Positions 55,012 through 62,234 of a stretch of 64,000 bases of DNA are shown here, piece by piece; position 1 is the first letter of the stretch; the number at the start of each line of letters is the position of its first letter. Source of the stretch: Phycisphaerales bacterium (lineage in GTDB: Bacteria; Planctomycetota; Phycisphaerae; Phycisphaerales; UBA1924); NCBI GenBank assembly GCA_016709445.1, contig JADJMV010000004.1, positions 434,001-498,000 on the forward strand. Reading direction: 5' to 3'. The notes under the pieces were generated by a model. It had not been told where the DNA came from and did not search any database. It saw nothing but the letters and a program-made list of their open reading frames with translations. A program made the translations under genes and the position numbers.

Positions 55012-55707
55012 ATGTCTCGCAACGTCTCCAGGCTCGCAGTGCTCGTCCTCGCCGGCGCGGCCGCACCGGGCCTCGCACAGATCTTGAATGGCAGCTTCGA
55101 AACCGGCTTGGCATATTCCGGTGGCCCGAACATCTTCTTGGCCGGCACGCCCTCGCCATGGGCCGCGACCAACCTCACCCCCGACCTCTACGACAACACC
55201 GGGACCGACGGCTGGAACATCGGCGGCATCCCCGCCTACGACAACATGTTCAAGGGCATGGTCGCCTGCCAGGGCGACCGGTTCATCGGCTTCGCGGCCT
55301 CCCCCGCGTTCGGCGGGTTCAACGAATCGTTCGCCCAGACCACGGCGCCCCTGAACTCCGGTCAGGCCTACACGCTCTCGGCCTGCATGGCCGTCGACGA
55401 TCTGGGCAAGGCGATCCCCTACGGCGGGCCCTACTCGGGGCGCGGCGAGGTGGATGTGCTGCTGAACGGGAACCTCATCGGCACGTTCTCGCAGAACACC
55501 GCCTCCCTCACCTGGGAAAGCCGATCGATCACCTTCATCGCGCCCAACTCCCTTCCCGCCACCTTCGAGTTCGTCGCGCAGCTTGACCCGAACACGACGC
55601 ACGCCAGCTACATGGCCCTCGACGACATCCATCTCCTTCCCGCCCCCGGCGCGTGCAGCCTGTTCGGCCTGACCGGCCTCGCGGCCGCCCGCCGGCGCCG
55701 ACGCTGA
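55012..55707 (+). CDS. Exported protein with PAP/RRRR sorting tail, tandem paralogue B
   Basis: A 231-residue paralogue of the previous protein with the same order: signal peptide (VLVLAGAAAPGLA), ILNGSFETGLAYSGGPNIFL, a shared core (GDRFIGFAAS, FAQTTAPLN, MAVDDLGKAIPYGGP) and tail LLPAPGACSLFGLTGLAAARRRRR. Long stretches are identical, indicating recent tandem duplication including the leader. GGGAGG lies before ATG 55012. The substrate or partner is unknown. Confidence 0.85.
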   Translation: MSRNVSRLAVLVLAGAAAPGLAQILNGSFETGLAYSGGPNIFLAGTPSPWAATNLTPDLYDNTGTDGWNIGGIPAYDNMFKGMVACQGDRFIGFAASPAFGGFNESFAQTTAPLNSGQAYTLSACMAVDDLGKAIPYGGPYSGRGEVDVLLNGNLIGTFSQNTASLTWESRSITFIAPNSLPATFEFVAQLDPNTTHASYMALDDIHLLPAPGACSLFGLTGLAAARRRRR

Positions 55708-55730
55708 GCCCGGGCAGAAACCCTTGCCCC

Positions 55731-55766
55731 ACACGCACACGCACACGCACACGCACACGCACACGC
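55731..55766. repeat. Hexanucleotide tandem repeat (ACACGC)x6
   Basis: Six perfect copies of ACACGC, 36 bases, begin 23 bases after the preceding stop codon. A purine/pyrimidine alternating microsatellite in bacterial intergenic DNA, prone to slippage and possibly to Z-form DNA. Confidence 0.9.
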
Positions 55767-55905
55767 AGCGGAGTCTCGCTCCCACCACGGCGAGATTGCC
55801 TCAACCGGATTGGAGTGGTGGTGGAATGCCGCACGGCACAGTGCCGGACGGTCGACGCACCGCCCACCCGGGGGCCCCCCCGCTCAAGGGCAGAAGGAGA
55901 TTCCC

Positions 55906-56637
55906 GTGACTTTCCGTCGCAATCGCCTCAGTGTCCTCCCGCTCGTCCTGCTCGCGTTCGGTTCCGCGGCTCGTGCCGAGCTCGTCCAGTTCCGCAGCGG
56001 CCAGACCGGCGGCATACCCGGCACCCCCGGCTCGCTCGACGACATCGTCCGAATCAACCCGTGGGGCAATCCGGGCGGAGCGCCCGTCCTCGGAACCGCG
56101 TTCACAGCCGCAGACTTCGCCGCCACCAGCACCGGCCCCGCGGCCATGGTCGTGCAGCCGGTCTCGCCGTGGATGGGGGGCGTCACCGCGCCGCTGAGCG
56201 ATCCGCTCGCGCGGTGGATCAACTGGACGGCGGACTCCTCCGGCTACGGCACGGCGGGCTCGGTGCTCTACGCGGTGCCCTTCTGGATCAACACGGTGGG
56301 GATCACGAACGCCGTGCTCACCTTTGAGGGCGGCGCCGACGACATGCTCGGCGACTGGTTCTACGGCGGACCGAACCCCGACGGGCTCTACATCAACGGG
56401 GTAGCGGCCGGGTACCAGTACGTCGGCTTCAATTTCGGATCCCCCACCACCCACACCCAGAACATCACCGGCATGGTGAACACCGGGCAGAACTACCTCT
56501 ACTACTACCAGCGCGACGCGGGATTTGGCGTGAGCGGCATCATCTTCAGCGGCAAGATCCACGTGACGCCGACACCCGGAGCGCTGTCCGCCCTCGGCCT
56601 AGCGGGCCTCGTTGCCACCCGGCGTCGCCGCCACTAG
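55906..56637 (+). CDS. Exported PAP/RRRR-tailed protein
   Basis: A 243-residue protein starting at GTG 55906 with AAGGAG upstream (MTFRRNRLSVLPLVLLAFGS signal). The mature part has FEGGADDMLGDWFYGGPNPD, a calcium-binding-like acidic loop, and NTGQNYLYYYQRDAGFG, then the tail VTPTPGALSALGLAGLVATRRRRH. It resembles the PA14-like or beta-sandwich PEP-CTERM proteins with an 'ADD' loop. Function unknown. Confidence 0.8.
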   Translation: MTFRRNRLSVLPLVLLAFGSAARAELVQFRSGQTGGIPGTPGSLDDIVRINPWGNPGGAPVLGTAFTAADFAATSTGPAAMVVQPVSPWMGGVTAPLSDPLARWINWTADSSGYGTAGSVLYAVPFWINTVGITNAVLTFEGGADDMLGDWFYGGPNPDGLYINGVAAGYQYVGFNFGSPTTHTQNITGMVNTGQNYLYYYQRDAGFGVSGIIFSGKIHVTPTPGALSALGLAGLVATRRRRH

Positions 56638-56747
56638 GCCGCGGCGACTTCGCCCCGCCCCGGCGCCGCGTCCCAACGCGCTCTGATCCGGGCCCCACCA
56701 CCCCACCCAAGCCGCCCCGGCCGATCGCGCCGGGCCAAGCCGAGCAC

Positions 56748-56779
56748 CGCCCCGACCGGACTTCCTCCCGGCCGGGGCG
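56748..56779 (+). terminator. Terminator-like hairpin
   Basis: Stem CGCCCCGACCGG (56748-56759) / CCGGCCGGGGCG (56768-56779), one mismatch in twelve, eight-base loop, then TTGGCGTTG. It lies 110 bases after the preceding gene. Confidence 0.65.
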
Positions 56780-56945
56780 TTGGCGTTGTGGCGCCGCGAC
56801 CCGGGGAGGCCCCGAGATTCCTTCGGCTCACGTGCGAGATCTTCCCTCGGGGTGCGGAACGAGATTGACGCGCCCCATCGAGGGCACGACCACCCTCGAG
56901 AACATCGGCACGCGGGAGGTCTCCCAAGTGCCGCGGAATGCACCT

Positions 56946-56963
56946 TTCCTTGCATGCAAGGAA
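56946..56963. promoter_or_regulatory. 18-base perfect palindrome before start codon
   Basis: TTCCTTGCATGCAAGGAA is a perfect inverted repeat ending 14 bases before ATG 56978, directly upstream of the AAAGGA ribosome site. As RNA it would fold to a seven-base stem with loop CATG, close enough to affect translation. Either a protein-binding site or a translational hairpin. Confidence 0.5.
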
Positions 56964-56977
56964 GAAAGGACTCTCGC

Positions 56978-57709
56978 ATGAATCGCCGGCCCACCAGCAC
57001 ACCCCCCTGCATCAACGTCCGCCTCTCGGTCGATTCACGACGCCGGACCGCGCTGGGCGGCGTCGTCGCGATCGCTGTGGTCGCCGCCTCGGCGCACGCC
57101 GCAAATCTCCTGGTCGATCCCGGATTCGAGCTGAACCCGCTGAACAACTACTCCACCGTGCTGAACAATTTCTCCGGCTACAAGGGCGACTGGGGCGTCG
57201 AAAACTCCACCATCACCGGAGCGGTCGGAAGCGTCACCCCCGCGGGCGGCGTCCAGATGCTCAGCATGTTCGACGATGGGCTGAGCATCACCCAAGCGTG
57301 GCAGGTCACGGATGTGAGCGGGATTCCCGCGATCGCCGGAGGGAGTGCCACCTTCAGCCTGAGCGCCATGTTCACCGCCGAGAATGCGCCCGCCGCCCGC
57401 GCCAGCATCTTCATGCAGTTCTTTTCCGGTGCAGGATTGGGCTTCGAGATCCCAAGTTCCCAACTCAGCATGTCCCTGAATCTGAACAACAGCCCCGGGA
57501 TTTGGGAGCCGATCACCGTTTCTGGCGCTATCCCCGCCTCCACCACCTGGATGGTCTCCCAGGTGGGCTATTGGAACGCGACCATGGGTGGCCAGCCCGG
57601 CTACGTCGACGCGGTCAGCTTCACGATCATCCCCGCTCCGGCCCCGTGCGCGTTGCTCGGCGCCGTCGGCCTCCTCGGCGTCAGGCGCCGCCGAGCCATC
57701 GCCGCCTGA
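56978..57709 (+). CDS. Exported PAP/RRRR-tailed protein
   Basis: A 243-residue protein with a long N-region (MNRRPTSTPPCINVRLSVDS) before the hydrophobic core LGGVVAIAVVAASAHA. The mature chain opens NLLVDPGFELNPLNNYST, the common beginning of carbohydrate-binding jelly-roll domains. It continues with GIWEPITVSGAIPASTTWMV and ends IIPAPAPCALLGAVGLLGVRRRRAIAA (in parts). Ribosome site AAAGGA with seven-base spacing. Secreted or surface-anchored, ligand unknown. Confidence 0.8.
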   Translation: MNRRPTSTPPCINVRLSVDSRRRTALGGVVAIAVVAASAHAANLLVDPGFELNPLNNYSTVLNNFSGYKGDWGVENSTITGAVGSVTPAGGVQMLSMFDDGLSITQAWQVTDVSGIPAIAGGSATFSLSAMFTAENAPAARASIFMQFFSGAGLGFEIPSSQLSMSLNLNNSPGIWEPITVSGAIPASTTWMVSQVGYWNATMGGQPGYVDAVSFTIIPAPAPCALLGAVGLLGVRRRRAIAA

Positions 57710-57757
57710 ACGTGCATGACGCCCGTCCACCTGAGCCGCAACCACACACCTTGCTCG

Positions 57758-57786
57758 CCCCGGCCGGAGCCCGCCTCCGGCCGGGG
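57758..57786 (+). terminator. Terminator-like hairpin without T tract
   Basis: Twelve-base perfect stem CCCCGGCCGGAG (57758-57769) / CTCCGGCCGGGG (57775-57786), loop CCCGC, followed by CCGCACG. It lies 48 bases after the stop. Confidence 0.55.
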
Positions 57787-57982
57787 CCGCACGCGTCACC
57801 CCTGCCCCGGTCATCTCCATCGCTCTGGTTGCTTGTCCGCTGGGCCCTTCTGGAGATTCGTTGATCCGAGAGCGCGAGATGCACCGCCGGACTGCGGAGT
57901 GACTCGAGGAACGACGGCGTCAGGCCGCACACTTCCAGTAGAACCTCATTATGGTCGCTCACGACCGGAAAGCAGGAATGCC

Positions 57983-58696
57983 ATGAACTCCGCCACTCGA
58001 AGCTCCACTCTGGCAATCACCGCCGCAGGGATTGCGGCGCTCGCATCACACGCCGCGGCTGACACCTGGAATGTCAACATGACGGTCGACAATCAGTTCG
58101 ACGCCTACTCCGGCACCGCCTCCGCGGCGATCACGCTTCAGGGATCTGGCAACAGCTGGTCCACCGTCTACCCCTTCACGGTGACCGGCATGACCTCGGC
58201 CGACTACTTCTATGTCGCGACCGCCTCGGACCACAACGGTGCGCAGGGCTTCCTCGGCGACTTCACCAACACCACCACCAACCAATCCTTCAACACCGGA
58301 AGCCCAGTCTGGGGGGTGTTCCCCGTCGGGGCCTACCTCCAGCAGATCGACTCCTCCTGGCCGAGCACGTGGCCCTCGCTCCTCATGCCCACTCAGAGCC
58401 AGGTGAATCAGGCCCTCGCGTTCGCCGCGGCGAACCCCTCGGTCTGGATCACGCCCGCGACATACTCCAACTGGGACAACCGCGTGTCGGGCAATATCAC
58501 AACTTGGGGGCACAGAGCGGGGATCGATGCCTCGTCACAGTGGATCTGGAACAACGTCACCGGGGGCAACCCCTTCACTCCGGGCTTCAACCACGACGAG
58601 TTCCTGATCTTCCGCGTGCCCGGCGTTCCCGCGCCGGGATCGTTCGCGCTGCTCGGCTTCGGCGGGCTCGCCATCTGCAGGCGGCGTCGCGCGTGA
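57983..58696 (+). CDS. Exported PAP/RRRR-tailed protein, Asn/Thr/Trp-rich
   Basis: A 237-residue protein. Signal peptide MNSATRSSTLAITAAGIAAL, then a beta-rich mature chain with many Trp, Asn and Thr (DTWNVNMTVDNQFDAYSGTA, NTTTNQSFNTGSPVWGVFPV, TYSNWDNRVSGNITTWGHR) and the tail VPAPGSFALLGFGGLAICRRRRA. Glycan-like or adhesive function is possible, not shown. A GGTCG/CGACC inverted repeat lies 20-40 bases upstream. Confidence 0.8.
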   Translation: MNSATRSSTLAITAAGIAALASHAAADTWNVNMTVDNQFDAYSGTASAAITLQGSGNSWSTVYPFTVTGMTSADYFYVATASDHNGAQGFLGDFTNTTTNQSFNTGSPVWGVFPVGAYLQQIDSSWPSTWPSLLMPTQSQVNQALAFAAANPSVWITPATYSNWDNRVSGNITTWGHRAGIDASSQWIWNNVTGGNPFTPGFNHDEFLIFRVPGVPAPGSFALLGFGGLAICRRRRA

Positions 58697-58780
58697 AGCG
58701 CCCAGTCCTACGACACCCCTCCACGTGATCCGCTAGCTACGCCCGAGCGCGGGCGAACTCTCGTGACGGCCTTTCGCAGC

Positions 58781-58902
58781 GTCTCTCTCCTCCCCCGCGG
58801 CCCGCCGACCCGGCGACCCGCGGGCTTACGCATCGCCCGAACTGTCTCTCTCCTCCCTCGCTCGCGGGACGCCCAAAGGCGACACGCGGGCTTCACCCCG
58901 GA
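58781..58902. repeat. Dispersed pyrimidine-rich repeat, copy 1 (two subunits)
   Basis: Two related units, 58781-58831 and 58844-58902. Both open GTCTCTCTCCTC and run to ACGCGGGCTT or CCGCGGGCTT; the second contains CTCGCTCGCGGGACGCC. It matches 61150-61283 unit for unit and lies 44 bases upstream of ATG 58946. Shared with two other leaders of this cluster only, as far as seen. Confidence 0.7.
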
Positions 58903-58945
58903 CCCACCCGAATCCGGCTCGTCACCCGGTGCCAAGGAGCTGCCC

Positions 58946-59659
58946 ATGACCAGCGGCCTCTTCTCGAACACCATGCCTCGAGTCGCCACCGGCTGCCTCC
59001 CCTCGCTGCCCGGTTCCGCGGCCGGCGCCGTTCTCGAGGACTGGCGGGCCGTGTCCGCCGTCGAGTCCAACGACCCCAACTTCGGGCGGAGCACAACCAC
59101 GAACGACGCCAGCGGATTCGGTGGCCAGCCCGTGTCGTTCTCTTTCCATGTGTCGCGGGGCGGCGGCCGCTCAGACAGCCTGATCGCTTTCGACGATAAG
59201 GGCGTGCATTCCTCCAGGAGCCACATGCTGGCCCAGGGACACGACGATGTCGTGCCAGGGACGGACTTCATTCTCGAATTCCAGGTCGATCAGGACTCGA
59301 CCTATGCCATCGGCGGCGCATACGAGGCCGTCGGGACCCCACGCAGATCCGGGATCGCCGATCTCTGGGGTCGGCACACCAGCCAGCGGCCGTTCAGACA
59401 GCAGATCGACCGCTTGATCACCAGAGGTCGGCTCCCGTCGTGGTCGTGGTCCCACACCCTCGCCGGCAGCACGTCGGGCATTCTCGAGGCCGGGAAGAAG
59501 TACCGCCCCCGCCTGGACATGTTCCTCAGACAGCGCAGCGGCAGCGCGGTCTCCCCCGTCGAAGGCTCGTGCAACCTCGCCATCGCACCCATCCCGGCTC
59601 CCGCAGCGCCCGCGGCCTCCGGCGTGGGCGTTCCGGCCTTGCCGCACCAACGCCGTTGA
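58946..59659 (+). CDS. Exported-protein paralogue with degenerate sorting tail
   Basis: A 237-residue protein. AAGGAG precedes ATG 58946. The N-terminus (MTSGLFSNTMPRVATGCLPS) has only a weak hydrophobic core. The tail IAPIPAPAAPAASGVGVPAL ends in PHQRR rather than the usual hydrophobic helix and RRRR. The body contains SRSHMLAQGHDDVVPGTDFI and EFQVDQDSTYAIGGAYEAVG. Its neighbours all keep intact tails, so this copy may be decaying or use a different route. Coding status is supported mainly by position, ribosome site and the residual PAP motif. Confidence 0.6.
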   Translation: MTSGLFSNTMPRVATGCLPSLPGSAAGAVLEDWRAVSAVESNDPNFGRSTTTNDASGFGGQPVSFSFHVSRGGGRSDSLIAFDDKGVHSSRSHMLAQGHDDVVPGTDFILEFQVDQDSTYAIGGAYEAVGTPRRSGIADLWGRHTSQRPFRQQIDRLITRGRLPSWSWSHTLAGSTSGILEAGKKYRPRLDMFLRQRSGSAVSPVEGSCNLAIAPIPAPAAPAASGVGVPALPHQRR

Positions 59660-59713
59660 ATCGCACGGCCCACGCGCCCGACCCCTTCTCAGAATCCAGC
59701 AAGGAGACCCCCC

Positions 59714-60961
59714 ATGTGCACCGTCCCCCGAGCTCGCTTCGGCTCAGCGGCGATCGTCGCCGCCTCGCTCATGCCCCTCCCGGCCCTCGCCGGTCCCTGG
59801 GCCTTTACACGCATCGCCAATTCGGCCACACCCGTGCCGTCCGGTTCGGGCACGTTTAACGCGCTGTTCCAACCGTCCGTGAGCGCGGGACGCGTCGCCT
59901 TCCGTGGCTTCAGCGCCGGCCACAACGGCACCGCCACGGATTGGCAAGGGGTCTACACCAATCTGCCCGGCTCGCTCAGTGCCGTTGTCAGCGGCTCCTC
60001 ATTTTCGGGCTACACGGTGCCGTTCGATCCCTCCATCGACGGCGCGACCGTTGCGTTCCACCAAGCCCAACCGGCAAACCAAGCCGTCTCGACCTGGAGT
60101 TCTGGCGTGACCACCCTGGTCGCGGACAAGTTCACGAACGCTCCGCCCGGCGGATCCGGGCCGTTCGACGGGCTGAGCCGCCCCTCGGTCCACGCCGGCA
60201 AGGTCGCCTTCGAGGGGTTTGCCAGCCCGCCGACCCTCTCGGGGCTGTTCACCAATGCGACGGGTGCGCTCTCCAACACCATCCGCGACGGAGTCACGCC
60301 CATCCCAGGTGGTTCGGGCGCCTTTACCGGAGCGGGCGACCCAGATTTCGACGGCTCGCAATTCGCCTTCATCGGCTTTGGGAACAGCGGCCAGCAGGGG
60401 GTCTATCTCACCACCCCTGCGGGCTCGGTCGCCGTCGTCGCGGACAAGACGACGCTAGTGCCCGGTGGGACGGGAGTCTTCTCGTTCCTCTCATCGCTTC
60501 CCTCCTTCGACGGCGCCGATGTCGCCTTCCAGGCGTTCGGTACCGGGGGCGAGAAGGGGGTCTATCGCACCGCCGGCGGCCTGCTCGCGGCCGTGGCGGA
60601 TCAAACGACGCCGATCCCGGGCGGCGTCGGCGCTTTCACAGGCTTCGCCAACGAGCCCGCGATCGACGGCGCGTACGTTGCCTTCATCGGGTCCGGAAGC
60701 GGAGGGCAGAACGGCATCTTCCTCGACACGAACGGCGGGAGCCTGCAGGAGGTGATCACCGCGGGCGCACTGCTGGACGGCAAGATTGTCCAGAGTCTCG
60801 ACATCGGACGCGAGGCCATCGACGCTCAGACGCTTGGGTTCTGGGCGCGCTTCACCGACGGCACCGAGGGCGTGTACGTCACGACCATCCCCACGCCCAG
60901 CGCGCTCGCGCTGCTGAGTCTCGGCGCGGCGGCGGGCTTGCGCCGGCGCCGGCGGGCGTAG
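59714..60961 (+). CDS. Exported repeat protein with PTP/RRRRR tail
   Basis: A 415-residue protein: signal peptide (AAIVAASLMPLPALAG), then about six repeats of around 60 residues, each with a TPIPGGSGAF-like strand, a short DPDFDGSQFAFIGFG-like strand and a GQQGVY-like turn. The tail is IPTPSALALLSLGAAAGL followed by RRRRRA. The repeated 'DG..VAF.G.G..G..GVY' blades suggest a beta-propeller. AAGGAG lies nine bases upstream. Repeats of this type occur in other secreted planctomycete proteins, of unknown role. Confidence 0.8.
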   Translation: MCTVPRARFGSAAIVAASLMPLPALAGPWAFTRIANSATPVPSGSGTFNALFQPSVSAGRVAFRGFSAGHNGTATDWQGVYTNLPGSLSAVVSGSSFSGYTVPFDPSIDGATVAFHQAQPANQAVSTWSSGVTTLVADKFTNAPPGGSGPFDGLSRPSVHAGKVAFEGFASPPTLSGLFTNATGALSNTIRDGVTPIPGGSGAFTGAGDPDFDGSQFAFIGFGNSGQQGVYLTTPAGSVAVVADKTTLVPGGTGVFSFLSSLPSFDGADVAFQAFGTGGEKGVYRTAGGLLAAVADQTTPIPGGVGAFTGFANEPAIDGAYVAFIGSGSGGQNGIFLDTNGGSLQEVITAGALLDGKIVQSLDIGREAIDAQTLGFWARFTDGTEGVYVTTIPTPSALALLSLGAAAGLRRRRRA

Positions 60962-61020
60962 GTCTCCGCCGCGCGGGCACCACCGCAATTCGGAGCCACC
61001 CCCGGCCGCCCACTGCCATC

Positions 61021-61050
61021 GCCGCCCCGGCGCACTGACCCGCGCCGGGG
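61021..61050 (+). terminator. Rho-independent terminator hairpin
   Basis: Eleven-base perfect stem CGCCCCGGCGC (61021-61031) / GCGCCGGGGCG (61040-61050), loop ACTGACCC, followed by GTTGCGTCTGTT. It lies 60 bases after the preceding stop. Confidence 0.75.
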
Positions 61051-61149
61051 CGGTTGCGTCTGTTCCGGGCATTCTCCAGGCCCCTGAGATTCTGCGTCAC
61101 GCCATTGCGAGATCCAACGATTCGCCACGGAGTGCCTTGTGGAAAGCGT

Positions 61150-61283
61150 GTCTCTCTCCTCTCTCGCTCGCGGCCCAGCCCACTCAGCGGTCCGCGGGTT
61201 TGCCGAAGGCCAGGTGCTTGTCTCTCTCTCCTCTCTCGCTCGCGAGACGCCAAACGGCGCCACGCGGGCTTCAAGCCGGATCC
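61150..61283. repeat. Dispersed pyrimidine-rich repeat, copy 2 (two subunits)
   Basis: Units at 61150-61203 and 61220-61283. Compared with copy 1 they share GTCTCTCTCCTC, CTCGCTCGCG, GACGCC and CACGCGGGCTTCA in the same order, with small length differences. The element lies 80 bases upstream of ATG 61364. Confidence 0.7.
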
Positions 61284-61363
61284 GCGCGGAACCGGAGACC
61301 GAACGACGCTTCAACGGCCCCAACGGCTACCGGGCCGCAACGCAAGCAAGAAAGGATGTCGAT

Positions 61364-62014
61364 ATGAACCGCATCGCCCCCATAGTCTCGCTGGTCCTGG
61401 CCGCTGGCGTCGCCGCCGCCAATCCGGTCAACGGCGACTACTTCGATCTGCCCCAGTGCGACAACCACGGGAATCAGACGGCGATCGAGGAGCTTGGGAC
61501 GCGTTTCCTGTTCCCTCAGAATGAGCTGATCGAGGGGGTTTCGAACCTCACGCAGCTCAGCGCGTGCCCCATGTCGGACGACCCCAACATCCCCAACGCC
61601 CTCGTCACGATCCGGAACCTCACCGGCAAGAGCTGGACCGACCTGTTCTACGTCGCGGATCCGCAGACCACGCTCAGCAACATGGACGGCATGGCCGAGA
61701 GTTCGCTGGCCATCGGCGGATTCACGCCGTCCTTCCGGATCGACTCGATCGGGATGAACCAGAACCTCGTGTTCGAATCCATCAGCGCCGACGGCATCTT
61801 CCAGCCCAACGAGCAGTGGGGATTCATCATCCAGGACTACACGAACGGATTGGGGCGCGGCGCCCACGAGATGGACGCGTTGGACTTCGCCTTCGGCACC
61901 TTCGGCGGCCCCGACTCCTCCGGGAGCATCGTGCAGTTCAACGTGCCCGCACCCGGCTCGGCCGCACTGCTCGGCCTGGGCGCCCTCGCGATCGTCCGCC
62001 GCCGGCGCTCCTGA
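61364..62014 (+). CDS. Exported PAP/RRRR-tailed protein
   Basis: A 216-residue protein: signal peptide MNRIAPIVSLVLAAGVAAAN, a mature part with NLTGKSWTDLFYVADPQTTL and EQWGFIIQDYTNGLGRGAHE, and the tail VPAPGSAALLGLGALAIVRRRRS. A short intact sorting tail and the ribosome site AAAGGA support the call. No enzyme motif. Confidence 0.8.
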   Translation: MNRIAPIVSLVLAAGVAAANPVNGDYFDLPQCDNHGNQTAIEELGTRFLFPQNELIEGVSNLTQLSACPMSDDPNIPNALVTIRNLTGKSWTDLFYVADPQTTLSNMDGMAESSLAIGGFTPSFRIDSIGMNQNLVFESISADGIFQPNEQWGFIIQDYTNGLGRGAHEMDALDFAFGTFGGPDSSGSIVQFNVPAPGSAALLGLGALAIVRRRRS

Positions 62015-62124
62015 ACACCGGCCCACCCTCTCGCCGCGGGAGCCCCCCGCGCCATCGCCTTCGTGAGCAGCGAGCGAGAGGAGTTCGACACGGGGCGAGA
62101 GCCCCGGGCCGGGCTTGGCAGACT

Positions 62125-62178
62125 ATCCCCCTCCCCACTCGCCCGCGGCCCCGCACACCAGGCGGCCCGCGGGGTTCC
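62125..62178. repeat. Dispersed pyrimidine-rich repeat, partial copy 3
   Basis: Resembles the first unit of copy 2: CTCGC(C)CGCGGCCC and GGCGGCCCGCGGGGTT align with CTCGCTCGCGGCCC and AGCGGTCCGCGGGTTT. An inverted fragment GCGAGCGAGAGGAG occurs at about 62070. It is 57 bases upstream of ATG 62235. Confidence 0.5.
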
Positions 62179-62234
62179 AAGTCGCCCACCGACTCCGCCC
62201 CACCACTCCCGCACCACAATCTCCGGAGCACTCC

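Larger units (their letters stand above)
56638..56977. other. Long intergenic leader with hairpins
   Basis: A 340-base gap holding a terminator (56748-56779) after the upstream gene and an 18-base perfect palindrome (56946-56963) just before the next ribosome site. GAGATT-type motifs occur at about 56812 and 56870. No gene seen. Confidence 0.5.
60962..61363. other. Long intergenic leader with terminator and repeat copy 2
   Basis: A 402-base gap containing the terminator at 61021-61050 and the two-unit dispersed repeat at 61150-61283. Small open frames inside the repeat arise from its Arg/Glu-coding reverse strand (RERERRE) and are not supported as genes. Confidence 0.55.

Noticed and set aside
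55731..55766. Possible CRISPR-like array
   Set aside because: The repeat is a simple hexanucleotide with no spacers; no cas genes in the window.
56930..56960. Sigma-54 promoter TGCAC...TTGCA before the gene at 56978
   Set aside because: The GG of the -24 element is missing and the spacing is one base too long; it overlaps the palindrome, which explains the TTGCA.
58781..61290. Arg/Glu-rich short proteins on the minus strand of the dispersed repeat (RERERRE)
   Set aside because: They arise from the CTCTCTCCTC/CTCGCTCGCG repeat itself, no ribosome sites or conserved length.
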